Shown piece after piece: positions 8,345-17,300 of a DNA stretch of 39,698 nucleotides (its first letter is position 1; every line of letters starts with the position of its first letter). The stretch is from Lachnoclostridium sp. MSJ-17 (GTDB lineage: Bacteria > Bacillota > Clostridia > Oscillospirales > Acutalibacteraceae): positions 1 to 39,698 of the forward strand of contig NZ_JAHLQB010000052.1 in NCBI RefSeq assembly GCF_018918205.1, read 5' to 3'. The notes below the pieces were generated by a model that worked only from the letters and a program-made list of their open reading frames with translations, did not search any database and was not told where the DNA came from. A program made the position numbers and the translations under genes.

Positions 8345-9837
8345 TTTACGCTGATATTAAAAGACTTATCGAATATTCTGTTAAAAACGGACTGATCGAG
8401 CGCGACGACGAGCTTGTCGTCAGAAATATGCTTATGGACGCGCTTCACGTTTACGACTGGCAGGACGAAAAAACAGAAAACGGAGAAATGACGATCGACG
8501 AGATCCTGCTTCCGTTTCTCGATTACGCCTGCGCAAACGGCGTTATCGAGGACACTGCAGCCAACCGCGATCTATTCGACACAAAGCTTATGGGCATCGT
8601 AACGCCTATGCCGCGCGAGGTAAAACGGGAGTTTTATGAACTGCATTCAAAATCTCCGCTTGAAGCGACCGAGTGGTACTATTCGTTCAGCCAAAAGCTG
8701 AATTATGTCCGCGCCGGAAGGATAGCAAAGGACATCCGCTGGAAATATCCCTGCGAGTACGGCACTCTCGACATCACGATCAACCGCTCAAAGCCCGAAA
8801 AGGATCCGCGTGACATCGCGAAAGCCCGTCAGAGCGCAGCGGCAAAATATCCGCAGTGTCAGCTTTGCGCGGAAAATATGGGATTTGCCGGAAACCCGAA
8901 TCACCCGGCACGGCAAAATCTTCGTCCTGTCCCGGTCAAAATCAACGGCGAAAGCTGGTATTTGCAGTACTCTCCCTACGGCTATTACAACGAGCACTGC
9001 ATCGTGTTCAACGAGCGCCACATTCCGATGGTTATCGACGACGCGGTTTTTAAGAAGCTGTTCGACTTTGTCGCGCTGCTGCCGCATTATTTTGTTGGTT
9101 CCAACGCTGATTTGCCGATCGTCGGCGGCTCTATCCTCAGCCACGAGCATTTTCAGGGCGGCAATTACCGCTTTGCTATGGCTGACGCAAAATCAGAGCA
9201 TATTTTTCAGTTAAAGAATTATCAGACGGTTTCAGCCGGAATAATAAAATGGCCGATGTCGGTGATACGTCTCGAGAGCGAGAACAAGGACGAGCTAGGT
9301 CAGGCGTGCGCTTATGTGCTGAAAAAATGGCGCGGCTACTCTGACGAAATAGCAGGTATCTACGCCGAGACCGATGGCACACCGCATAACACTATCACGC
9401 CTATCGTCAGAAAAAACGGCAGTCTGTTCCAGTGCGATCTGGTTTTAAGAAACAACCTCACCTCCGAGGAACGCCCTCTCGGTATCTTTCATCCCAATCC
9501 GTCGCTGCACCACATTAAAAAGGAAAACATCGGCTTGATTGAGGTTATGGGTCTTGCGGTTCTGCCAGCGAGACTTGCAGAGGAGCTGGGCGAGGTTGAA
9601 AAGGTGCTGCTGAGCGGCGGAAATCTTGCGGACAATCCGCTCACAGCGGCGCATGCGGACTGGGCGGAATCAGTCAGATCTCGTCATCCCGAGCTTAACG
9701 CGGAAAACGCCGCGGAGATCATCCGCAGCGAAGTAGGGGCAGTATTTGAGCAGGTGCTCTGCGACGCCGGCGTTTTCAAGCGCGACAGCGAGGGCAAGGC
9801 AGCCTTTATTCGCTTTGTTCATGCATTACTTGAGTGA
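8341..9837 (+). CDS. galT: UDP-glucose--hexose-1-phosphate uridylyltransferase, type 2 (Firmicute form)
   Basis: This 498-residue protein belongs to the second GalT family, which is typical of Firmicutes and differs in sequence from the zinc E. coli enzyme. It converts galactose-1-phosphate and UDP-glucose to glucose-1-phosphate and UDP-galactose. Family segments seen are the N-terminal helical part (IKRLIEYSVKNGLIE), CQLCAENMGFAGNPNHPARQN, SPYGYYNEHCIVFNERHIPM, and GGSILSHEHFQGG with its active-site histidines. It starts within the galK stop and has a GGAGG site inside galK. GalE is not encoded nearby, so the epimerase step must be supplied elsewhere. Confidence 0.94.
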   Translation: MIYADIKRLIEYSVKNGLIERDDELVVRNMLMDALHVYDWQDEKTENGEMTIDEILLPFLDYACANGVIEDTAANRDLFDTKLMGIVTPMPREVKREFYELHSKSPLEATEWYYSFSQKLNYVRAGRIAKDIRWKYPCEYGTLDITINRSKPEKDPRDIAKARQSAAAKYPQCQLCAENMGFAGNPNHPARQNLRPVPVKINGESWYLQYSPYGYYNEHCIVFNERHIPMVIDDAVFKKLFDFVALLPHYFVGSNADLPIVGGSILSHEHFQGGNYRFAMADAKSEHIFQLKNYQTVSAGIIKWPMSVIRLESENKDELGQACAYVLKKWRGYSDEIAGIYAETDGTPHNTITPIVRKNGSLFQCDLVLRNNLTSEERPLGIFHPNPSLHHIKKENIGLIEVMGLAVLPARLAEELGEVEKVLLSGGNLADNPLTAAHADWAESVRSRHPELNAENAAEIIRSEVGAVFEQVLCDAGVFKRDSEGKAAFIRFVHALLE

Positions 9838-9858
9838 AAGCATACGCAGAAAACAGAA

Positions 9859-9883
9859 CAGCACCGCAAACTGTGCGGTGCTG
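9859..9883. terminator. Stem-loop between convergent galT and amt
   Basis: A perfect 10-bp stem (CAGCACCGCA with TGCGGTGCTG) has a 5-base loop. The minus-strand side is followed by a T-rich stretch, so it fits best as the amt terminator. For galT it would be a weak terminator. Confidence 0.65.
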
Positions 9884-9898
9884 CCTATACTATACTAA

Positions 9899-11662
9899 TT
9901 AAATAGAATCAAAATTCTCCATTGCATCAAGACCTGTCTGACCTGTTCTCACCTTGACGACATCTTCAACGTCGTAAACGAAGATTTTGCCGTCGCCGAT
10001 GTGACCGGTGTAGAGGGTCTTTTTTGCCGCCTCGATTACCTTGCCGACGGGTACGGTGCAGACAACGATGTCAACCTGTACCTTCGGAAGCAGATTTGCT
10101 TCGATCTGTACGCCGCGGTAATACTCGGGCTTGCCCTTCTGCGTGCCGCAGCCGAGAACGTGGGTTACAGTCATGCCGGTGATGCCGATGTCCATCATAG
10201 CGTTCTTGAGCGCTTCAAGACGGGCTTCCTTGCATACGATCTCAACCTTGCTGATCTTCGGTCTGCCCTCGTCAAATACGGGAACCTTCTTAACGGGAAT
10301 AGCCTCGGCAACAGGAGCGTCACCGCTGACAAGAACGGGAGCCGCAACGCCTTCCTCGACATATTCGGGAACCATTGAGAAGCCGGCGTAAGCGGAAGGC
10401 ATGCCGTGCTCTGTAGCGTCAAGACCGGTCATTTCTTCCTCACGCGATACGCGGAGACCGAAAATCTTCTTGATGAGGAGGAATACGCAGATCATTGTTA
10501 CAACTGTCCATGCAGCTACGCTCGCAAAGCCGATGAACTGCAAGCCGAGCAGCTCAAAGCCGCCGCCGTAGAAAAGACCGGTAAGCTTTGTGCCTGCGGA
10601 GTTTGCGACAGCATAGCCGGGAGCGGAGTCCGTAGCGAACAGACCGACCGCGAGAGTACCCCAGATACCGTTCATCATGTGAACCGCAACAGCACCGACA
10701 GGGTCGTCAATGCGAAGCTTGTAGTCGAGCAGCCATACGCCGAATACTACGAGCAGACCTGCGACCGCGCCGATGATGACCGCGCCGAAGGCGTCGGTAA
10801 CATCGCAGCCCGCGGTGATCGCTACAAGTCCGGCGAGGGAAGCATTCAGACACATACTTACGTCGGGCTTGCCGTACTTGATCCATGTGAAGATCATGCA
10901 GACAACAGTCGCAATCGCGGGAGCAACGGTAGTTGTCAGGAAGATAGAAGCGAGCTGATCTACAGATGTAGCCGCCGCGCCGTTAAAGCCGTACCAGCCG
11001 AGCCAGAGGATAAATACGCCCAGAGCGCCGAGCGCGATGTTGTGACCGGGAAATGCGCCGACCTTGACGCTGCCGTCCTTCTGCTTCTTGAATTTGCCGA
11101 TACGCGCGCCGAGGATCTTCGCGCCGATGAGAGCGGAGATACCGCCGACCATGTGGATAGCGCAGGAGCCTGCGAAATCGTGGAAGCCGAGTCCGCTCAG
11201 CCAGCCGCCGCCCCAGATCCAGTGCGCCTCGATCGGGTAGATCACAGCGGAGATAACGCCGGAATATACGCAGTAGGACAGGAACTTTGTACGCTCAGCC
11301 ATCGCGCCTGATACGATAGTCGCTGTGGTCGCGCAGAACACGAGGTTGAATACGAAGCTCGAGAAATTGAAGCTTGAATAAGCGGTGAAGATGTCAAAAC
11401 CGGGTTTGCCGATGATTCCGACCAGATCCTCACCCATCAGCAGACCGAAGCCGATAAGAATAAAGGTAACGGTGCCGATACAGAAGTCCATCAGGTTCTT
11501 CATGATGATGTTGCCGGTGTTTTTCGCTCTGGTAAAGCCTGCCTCGACCATCGCGAAGCCCGCCTGCATCCAGAACACCAGCGCCGCGCCGATCAGGAAC
11601 CAGACGGCGAACAGCTGTTCATTTGTCATTTGAGCTACCAGCTCTCTAACAGTTTCATTCAT
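9899..11662 (-). CDS. amt: Ammonium transporter fused to a C-terminal P-II signalling domain
   Basis: This 587-residue protein has an Amt/MEP/Rh channel at residues 1 to about 405, with the two pore histidines in GSCAIHMVGG and GAVAVHMMNG and many hydrophobic helices. An Ala/Val/Pro-rich linker (about 420-465) joins it to a complete P-II (GlnB/GlnK-like) domain from about residue 467. In the P-II T-loop the sequence is EYYRGVQI (513-520): the equivalent of GlnB Tyr46 is kept but Tyr51, the uridylylation site, is Ile. The fusion probably lets 2-oxoglutarate and nucleotide binding gate the channel in cis. It lies downstream of glnN behind a repeat-rich leader, and AAGGAG precedes the ATG. Confidence 0.93.
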   Translation of the reverse strand: MNETVRELVAQMTNEQLFAVWFLIGAALVFWMQAGFAMVEAGFTRAKNTGNIIMKNLMDFCIGTVTFILIGFGLLMGEDLVGIIGKPGFDIFTAYSSFNFSSFVFNLVFCATTATIVSGAMAERTKFLSYCVYSGVISAVIYPIEAHWIWGGGWLSGLGFHDFAGSCAIHMVGGISALIGAKILGARIGKFKKQKDGSVKVGAFPGHNIALGALGVFILWLGWYGFNGAAATSVDQLASIFLTTTVAPAIATVVCMIFTWIKYGKPDVSMCLNASLAGLVAITAGCDVTDAFGAVIIGAVAGLLVVFGVWLLDYKLRIDDPVGAVAVHMMNGIWGTLAVGLFATDSAPGYAVANSAGTKLTGLFYGGGFELLGLQFIGFASVAAWTVVTMICVFLLIKKIFGLRVSREEEMTGLDATEHGMPSAYAGFSMVPEYVEEGVAAPVLVSGDAPVAEAIPVKKVPVFDEGRPKISKVEIVCKEARLEALKNAMMDIGITGMTVTHVLGCGTQKGKPEYYRGVQIEANLLPKVQVDIVVCTVPVGKVIEAAKKTLYTGHIGDGKIFVYDVEDVVKVRTGQTGLDAMENFDSI

Positions 11663-11719
11663 ATAGATTACTCCTTAAATTTTATTTACATGACACAACG
11701 GCACGAGATTCCGAAGAAT

Positions 11720-11737
11720 CAACGCGCCGTTGCGTTG
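11720..11737 (-). promoter_or_regulatory. A1/G4 hexaloop hairpin in the amt leader (ANTAR-like RNA site)
   Basis: On the minus strand a perfect 6-bp stem (CAACGC with GCGTTG) closes the hexaloop AACGGC, which has A at position 1 and G at position 4. These are the two conserved loop bases of RNA hairpins bound by ANTAR antiterminators (NasR, AmiR, EutV family). The downstream copy of the 40-bp repeat supplies its left half. A longer competing stem (ATGACA plus CAACGGC with GCCGTTG plus TGTCAT at 11692-11704) can form instead and encloses a UUCG tetraloop hairpin. The second hairpin usually required by ANTAR proteins was not found. Confidence 0.5.
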
Positions 11738-11764
11738 TCATATGTTAGCCTATCGGGTGATAGC
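11725..11764 (-). repeat. 40-bp direct repeat, copy nearer amt
   Basis: This copy is identical over 40 bases to 11845-11884, exactly 120 bases away, in the leader between glnN and amt. Read on the minus strand it starts with a CTATC-ACCC-GATAG mini-hairpin and ends in the motif shared with the glnN leader. Confidence 0.95.
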
Positions 11765-11816
11765 GAGTTCTGACCCGCCGTTTTGCAAGGTTACCGAAAC
11801 AGAAAACCTCACAAAA

Positions 11817-11848
11817 GGCGGAGTTGGATGCAACGTCACGTTGCCGCC
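11817..11848 (-). terminator. Terminator-like structure overlapping the first-transcribed repeat
   Basis: On the minus strand GGCGG and CCGCC enclose a CAACG-TGA-CGTTG hairpin and are followed by TTTT and more T-rich sequence. Its 5' arm shares bases with the end of the 40-bp repeat at 11845-11884, so repeat structure and terminator could exclude each other. The stem is short and interrupted, so this is a candidate. Confidence 0.4.
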
Positions 11849-11884
11849 GTTGCGTTGTCATATGTTAGCCTATCGGGTGATAGC
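11845..11884 (-). repeat. 40-bp direct repeat, copy nearer glnN
   Basis: This is the first-transcribed of the two identical copies in the amt leader. Here the repeat is followed by a 9-base insertion-like stretch before CGTTGC, so the hexaloop hairpin of the other copy is disrupted and a larger-loop form is possible. Confidence 0.95.
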
Positions 11885-11896
11885 AGGTAAAAATGA

Positions 11897-11942
11897 GAAT
11901 TGAAAATCGGAACAATAATGTTCTTCCCTCCGCTTTCAATTC
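11897..11942 (-). terminator. Stem-loop directly after glnN
   Basis: GAATTGAAA and TTTCAATTC form an outer stem that encloses an inner GAACA-TTAT-TGTTC hairpin, beginning 2 bases after the glnN stop. It is followed on the minus strand by TCATTTTT. It probably separates or attenuates transcription between glnN and amt. Confidence 0.6.
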
Positions 11943-11944
11943 AT

Positions 11945-14032
11945 TCATACTCCGAACAAAAGCTCGGTGTAGCTCGGGTACGGCCAGAAGTCAGACGCTG
12001 TGCGGGTCTCCATTTCGTCGCCTACAGCGCGAAGCGCTTCCATCTTTTCAAATACCTTATTTCTGTATGCGAACGCCTTCTCCTGATTGTCCTCGATCTC
12101 GGCAGCCGCTTTTGTCTCATTTTCAAGCTCGTCGGTGAGGATCGTGAACTGCTCGAGCTGTTCGGTCAGACTGTTGATAAGCTTGAGCTCGACGTTGACC
12201 GAGATGGATTCCGACAAAGCCTTCTTTGCGAGAGCCGTGTCTGTCAGCTCGCGTACAAATGATGATACGGCGGGCGTGATGTTCTTTCTCGCCATGTCGA
12301 CCATCGTGAGAGCCTCGATGTTGAGCTGCTTGCAGTAGGTCTCGAGGTCGATCTCGTAACGCGCGTGCATCTCGTCAGCGGAGATAATGTTGTTGCTGAC
12401 AAAGAGATTAACGTTCTTTTCGTCAAGGAAGTGAGCGAGCGCCTCGGGAAGTGATTTCAGGTTATAAAGTCCTCTGCGTTCGGCTTCCTCGACCCACTCT
12501 GCGGAGTAGTTGTCGCCGTTGAAGATGATTCTCTGATGAGCGGTAAAGGTGTCCTTGATAAGCGCCTTGAGTGCCGCGTCAAGATCCTCGGCGTCCTTGA
12601 GAGCCTCGTAGAACTGACTGAGCTCCTCGGCGACCATGGTGTTGAGCATGTAGTTGGGGCAGGCGATGTTCAGCGCGGAACCGAGAGCGCGGAACTCAAA
12701 CTTGTTGCCCGTGAACGCGAACGGAGATGTGCGGTTACGGTCTGAATTGTCCTTCTTGAAGTCAGCCAGCACGTCAACTCCGGTGTGCATACGCTCCTTG
12801 CCGTGGCTCTTGTAGTCGTCGCCGTTGATAACGGAGCGGACAAGCGCGTCCAGATCGTCGCCGAGATACATTGAAATGATCGCGGGCGGAGCCTCGTTTG
12901 CGCCGAGACGGTGGTCGTTGCCGGCGGAGGCTACGGTGATGCGGAGCAGATCCTGATACTCGTCAACCGCCTTGACAACAGCCGCGAGAAAGAGCTGGAA
13001 CTGATAGTTAGTCTCGGGATTCTTGCCGGGTGAGAGGAGGTTTTCGCCTGTATTGGTTGAAATCGACCAGTTGTTATGCTTGCCGGAGCCGTTTACGCCC
13101 TTGAAGGGCTTCTCGTGGAGCAGACAGACGAGGTTGTGCTTTTCGGCGACCTTCTGCATGATTTCCATTGTCAGCTCGTTGTGGTCGGTTGCAATGTTGG
13201 AGGTCGAGAAGATCGGAGCAAGCTCATGCTGTGCAGGTGCGACCTCGTTGTGCTTTGTCTTTGCGAGAACGCCGAGCTTCCAGAGCTCCTCGTCGAGATC
13301 CTTCATGTAAGCCGCGACTCTCGTTTTGATCGAGCCGAAGTAGTGATCCTCAAGCTCCTGACCTTTGGGAGCCATTGCGCCGAACAGCGTTCTGCCGCAG
13401 AGCTTCAGATCCTCTCGCTGCTCGTACAGATCCTTGTCAACCAAAAAGTATTCCTGTTCGGGGCCGACGGTAGTCGCGACGCGCTTTACGTCGGTTTTGC
13501 CGAGAAGATGAAGCACCTTCACAGCCTCTGCGCTCAGACGCTCCATGGAACGGAGCAGCGGAGTCTTTTTGTCGAGCACCTCTCCGGTGTAGGAGCAGAA
13601 TGCCGTCGGGATATATAATGAACCGTCGCGCACAAACGCGGGTGAAGTCGGGTCCCATGTGGTGTAGCCGCGAGCTTCAAAGGTCGCTCTGATGCCGCCG
13701 GAGGGGAATGACGACGCATCGGGTTCACCCTTGATCAGCTCCTTGCCTGAGAACTCCATGATGACTCCGTCGCCGTGGGGCGTGATGAAGCTGTCGTGCT
13801 TCTCGGCGGTAACGCCGGTCATAGGCTGGAACCAGTGTGTGAAGTGTGTGCATCCGAGCTCGACCGCCCAGTCCTTCATCGCGTTGGCGACGACGTTAGC
13901 AACGCCCTCGTCAAGGGGCTCGCCGTTCTCAACGGTCTTTTTAAGAGCCTTATATGTCGCCTTGGGCAGGCGCTCCTGCATTACCTTGTCGTTGAATACC
14001 ATGCTGCCGAACATTTCGGGAACCTTACTCAT
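11945..14032 (-). CDS. glnN: Glutamine synthetase type III
   Basis: This 695-residue protein joins ammonia to glutamate at the expense of ATP. Its length and architecture are those of GSIII, the form found in Bacteroidetes, cyanobacteria and many anaerobic Firmicutes, and not the roughly 450-residue GSI. Visible motifs are [27 protein letters not shown] with the metal and glutamate ligands, [18 protein letters not shown], and [21 protein letters not shown] helical C-terminal region follows (about 560-690). AAAGGAGAG precedes the ATG. Transcription starts at a consensus promoter divergent from gltB, and an intrinsic terminator lies in the leader, so expression is probably attenuated by nitrogen status. 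It probably feeds GltBD. Confidence 0.96.
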   Translation of the reverse strand: MSKVPEMFGSMVFNDKVMQERLPKATYKALKKTVENGEPLDEGVANVVANAMKDWAVELGCTHFTHWFQPMTGVTAEKHDSFITPHGDGVIMEFSGKELIKGEPDASSFPSGGIRATFEARGYTTWDPTSPAFVRDGSLYIPTAFCSYTGEVLDKKTPLLRSMERLSAEAVKVLHLLGKTDVKRVATTVGPEQEYFLVDKDLYEQREDLKLCGRTLFGAMAPKGQELEDHYFGSIKTRVAAYMKDLDEELWKLGVLAKTKHNEVAPAQHELAPIFSTSNIATDHNELTMEIMQKVAEKHNLVCLLHEKPFKGVNGSGKHNNWSISTNTGENLLSPGKNPETNYQFQLFLAAVVKAVDEYQDLLRITVASAGNDHRLGANEAPPAIISMYLGDDLDALVRSVINGDDYKSHGKERMHTGVDVLADFKKDNSDRNRTSPFAFTGNKFEFRALGSALNIACPNYMLNTMVAEELSQFYEALKDAEDLDAALKALIKDTFTAHQRIIFNGDNYSAEWVEEAERRGLYNLKSLPEALAHFLDEKNVNLFVSNNIISADEMHARYEIDLETYCKQLNIEALTMVDMARKNITPAVSSFVRELTDTALAKKALSESISVNVELKLINSLTEQLEQFTILTDELENETKAAAEIEDNQEKAFAYRNKVFEKMEALRAVGDEMETRTASDFWPYPSYTELLFGV

Positions 14033-14068
14033 AATTATCTCTCCTTTGATTGCTTTGGCAACAAAAAA

Positions 14069-14098
14069 GGCGCCGATGGCTTTTGTGCCATCAGCGCC
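14069..14098 (-). terminator. Leader terminator (attenuator) upstream of glnN
   Basis: On the minus strand a 12-bp stem (14087-14098 with 14069-14080, one G-T pair) closes a 6-base loop ACAAAA and is followed by TTTTTT (14063-14068). It lies between the glnN promoter and the glnN ribosome binding site, so the gene can be expressed only if RNA polymerase reads through. Confidence 0.88.
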
Positions 14099-14111
14099 CT
14101 TGCTGTGTCAT
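14091..14111 (-). CDS. Possible 6-codon leader ORF (MTQQGR) before glnN
   Basis: ATG ACA CAG CAA GGG CGC TGA is read from the glnN leader. It has two adjacent glutamine codons and a stop inside the 5' arm of the terminator. The ATG lies only a few bases from the predicted start site, so there is no room for a ribosome binding site and translation would be leaderless. This could be chance; the same bases form the hexaloop hairpin described separately. Confidence 0.25.
   Translation of the reverse strand: MTQQGR
14092..14105 (-). promoter_or_regulatory. A1/G4 hexaloop hairpin overlapping the glnN leader terminator
   Basis: On the minus strand CAGC and GCTG close the hexaloop AAGGGC (A at position 1, G at position 4). 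Its loop and 3' arm share 14092-14098 with the 5' arm of the terminator, so the two structures exclude each other. This is the arrangement of ANTAR antiterminator sites. The surrounding sequence agrees at 15 of 18 bases with the corresponding part of the amt repeat. The stem is only 4 bp and no upstream partner hairpin was found. Confidence 0.5.
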
Positions 14112-14118
14112 TGCCGTT

Positions 14119-14147
14119 ATTATAGCGCCTTGAAATGGATTTGTCAA
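14119..14147 (-). promoter_or_regulatory. Consensus sigma-A promoter of glnN
   Basis: Perfect TTGACA (14142-14147) and TATAAT (14119-14124) on the minus strand are 17 bases apart. The short leader downstream holds the hairpin and terminator. Confidence 0.93.
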
Positions 14148-14260
14148 GCACTTTTGCAATATTTTTTTTATTTCTTGCAAAAAATGGATTATTTAACCAT
14201 TTTGACTAAAGTATTTCGCGAATTTCTGAAATATCTCTCCGAAAAAATGCAAGTTGGCTA

Positions 14261-14289
14261 TTGACAACAGCATACAGCGGTATTATAAT
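14261..14289 (+). promoter_or_regulatory. Consensus sigma-A promoter of gltB-gltD-pyrG
   Basis: Perfect TTGACA (14261-14266) and TATAAT (14284-14289) are 17 bases apart and divergent from the glnN promoter. The roughly 60-base leader contains a 17-codon upstream ORF (14297-14350) ending 4 bases before the gltB ATG. Confidence 0.93.
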
Positions 14290-14354
14290 GGTACACATGA
14301 TGGATTTTGCAGGAATGCGATTCACGACTTGCAGAATTAGAAAGGATTGATTTT

Positions 14355-17300
14355 ATGTCCCATGCAGATGAACAACCTGCTCAGAGAGAAAATATGATTA
14401 AAGACTCTCTTTACTCACCCGCCTTCGAGCACGACAACTGCGGTATCGGAGCGGTAGTAAATATCAAGGGTTCAAAGACTCACGCCACGGTTGAGAACGC
14501 TCTTACTATAGTAGAAACGCTCGAGCACCGCGCGGGCAAGGACGCCGAGGGAAAGACCGGCGACGGCGTGGGTATACTTTTGCAGATTTCGCATAAGTTC
14601 TTCTCAAAAACTGCAAAATCACTGAATATTCCTATCCGCGGCGAACGCGACTACGCCGTAGGCATGTTTTTCTTCCCGCAAAACGAGCTCAGACGCAACC
14701 AAGCGCGCAAGATGTTTGAGATCATCGCCGAAAAGGAAGGCTTGAAGGTTCTCGGCTGGCGCGAGGTTCCGTCGAACCCGTCGGTACTCGGTGCGAAGGC
14801 TCTCGAATGTATGCCGAATATCCAGCAGTGCTTCATCGACCGTCCTGAGGGTGTAAAGCGCGGTATCGACTTTGACCGCAGGCTCTATGTCGCGAGAAGA
14901 TTTTTTGAGCAGAGCAACGAGGACACCTACGTTGTTTCGCTCTCAAGCCGCACTATCGTATATAAAGGCATGTTCCTTGTCGGCGACTTGCGCCGCTTTT
15001 TCACGGATTTGCAGGATAAGGACTACGAATCCGCCATTGCTCTGGTTCATTCGCGCTTTTCAACCAACACCTTCCCGAGCTGGCAGAAGGCTCACCCGAA
15101 CCGAATGATCGTCCACAACGGCGAGATAAACACTATCCGCGGCAATGCCGACAAGATGCTCGCGCGTGAGGAAACAATGCAGAGCGAGCACCTTATGGGC
15201 GACTTCGACAAGGTTCTTCCCGTTGTAAATCCCGAGGGCAGTGATTCCGCAAGGCTCGACAACACCCTCGAATTCCTCGTTATGAGCGGTATGGATCTGC
15301 CGCTCGCGGTTATGATAACCATTCCCGAGCCGTGGGAAAACAATCACGCAATGCCGCAGAAGGAGCGCGATTTCTATCAGTATTACGCGACAATGATGGA
15401 GCCGTGGGACGGCCCCGCGTCGATACTGTTCTCGGACGGCGATGTAATGGGAGCGGTGCTCGACCGAAACGGACTGAGACCCTCGCGCTATTATGTCACC
15501 GACGACGATAACCTGATTTTGTCCTCCGAGGTAGGCGCATTGCCCGTTCCGGCGGATAAAATCGTCAAAAAGGAACGCCTGCACCCGGGCAAAATGCTGC
15601 TCGTCGACACCGTTCAGGGAAAACTGATCGACGACGAAGAAATCAAGCTGCAGTACGCTTCACGTCAGCCCTACGGCGAATGGCTTGACGCGAATCTGAC
15701 CCGTCTGAAATACCTGAAGGTGCCTAACGCGAAGGTCGAGGAGCATCCGCGCGACGAGTTGCGCAGACTCCAGAAGGCGTTCGGCTACACCTACGAGGAC
15801 GCGATGACATCTATCCTGCCCATGGCTCAGAACGGCTCGGAGCCGATCGCCGCTATGGGCTGCGACAAGCCGCTCGCGGTTCTCAGCAAGCAGCCGCTGC
15901 CGCTTTTTGACTACTTCAAGCAGGTATTCGCTCAGGTCACCAATCCTCCGATCGACGCGATCAGAGAGGAAATCGTGACCTCAACCACCATATATATAGG
16001 AAAAGACGGCAATCTGCTCGAGGAGGAGCCCGGCAACTGCAAGGTTATCAAGGTCGTCAACCCGATTCTCACCTCAACGGGACTCTTAAAGCTCAAGAAA
16101 ATGAAGCTCTCGGGCTTCAAGGTAGCCGTTATCCCGATGCTTTACTACAAGAACACAAAACTCTCAAAGGCTATCCGCCGCCTGTTTGTCGAGGCTGACA
16201 AGGCGTGCGCTGACGGAGCGAACATACTTATCCTCTCCGACAGGGGTGTTGACGAGAATCGTCTTGCTATTCCGTCGCTGCTCGCTGTTTCCGCACTGCA
16301 CCAGCACCTTGTCGCGACAAAGAAGAGAACAGCGCTCTCTATCGTCCTTGAGAGCGGCGAACCCAGAGAGGTTCATCATTTCGCCACACTTCTCGCATAC
16401 GGCGCGAGCGCTGTCAACCCGTATCTTGCTCACGAGACAATACACGAGCTGATTCAGGACGATTTGCTCGACAAGGATTACTACGCGGCTGTCAACGACT
16501 ACAACGACGCGGTGCTCCACGGAATCGTAAAAATTGCGTCAAAAATGGGTATCTCGACTCTCCAGTCATATCAGGGCTCAAAGATTTTTGAGGCTGTCGG
16601 TCTGGGCAGAGAGCTTATCGACGAGTATTTCACCGGCACAGTCAGCCGTATAGGCGGCATAACCCTCGAGGACGTTGAAAACACCGTCGATTCGCTCCAC
16701 ACCGCCGCGTTTGACCCGCTCGGACTGAGCGTGAGCAATGAATTGCCCTCACGGGGCGGTCACAAGAGCCGCAGCGGCAAAGAGGAGCATCTCTACAATC
16801 CGCAGACCATACACGCGCTTCAATACGCGACCAAATTCAACAACTACGAGCGCTTCAAGGAATATTCAAGAATGCTGACCGAGGAAATGGATCCCGTCAG
16901 CGTGAGAGGACTGCTCGATTTCAATTTTGCCGAAACTCCTGTTCCGCTCGACGAGGTAGAGAGCGTTGACAGCATCGTAAAACGCTTCAAGTCAGGCGCG
17001 ATGAGCTACGGCTCGATCTCGCAGGAGGCTCACGAGGCTCTCGCTATTGCAATGAACAAGCTCGGCGGCAAGTCGAACTCCGGCGAGGGCGGCGAAAGTC
17101 CCGAGAGGATCGCGACTAAGGGGACGGCTGAAAACCGCTGCTCGGCTATCAAGCAGGTCGCCTCAGGCCGCTTCGGCGTAACCTCGGCGTATCTCAATTC
17201 AGCCGACGAGATCCAGATAAAAATGGCTCAGGGCGCAAAACCCGGCGAGGGCGGACATCTTCCCGGCAACAAGGTCTATCCGTGGATCGCAAAGACAAGA

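Noticed and set aside
10001..11311. Long plus-strand open frames opposite amt
   Set aside because: They mirror the amt coding frame, lack start signals, and translate to no recognisable protein.
11725..11884. Tandem 40-bp repeats as a CRISPR array
   Set aside because: Only two copies, 80-base spacer, no cas genes, and they lie in an mRNA leader.
11663..11944. Known glutamine riboswitch (glnA RNA) in the amt leader
   Set aside because: The conserved core of that motif, as I recall it, is not present; the hexaloop hairpins fit ANTAR sites better.
14307..14354. TTG start giving a 16-residue longer GltB
   Set aside because: No ribosome binding site before it, whereas ATG 14355 has AAAGGA at good spacing.
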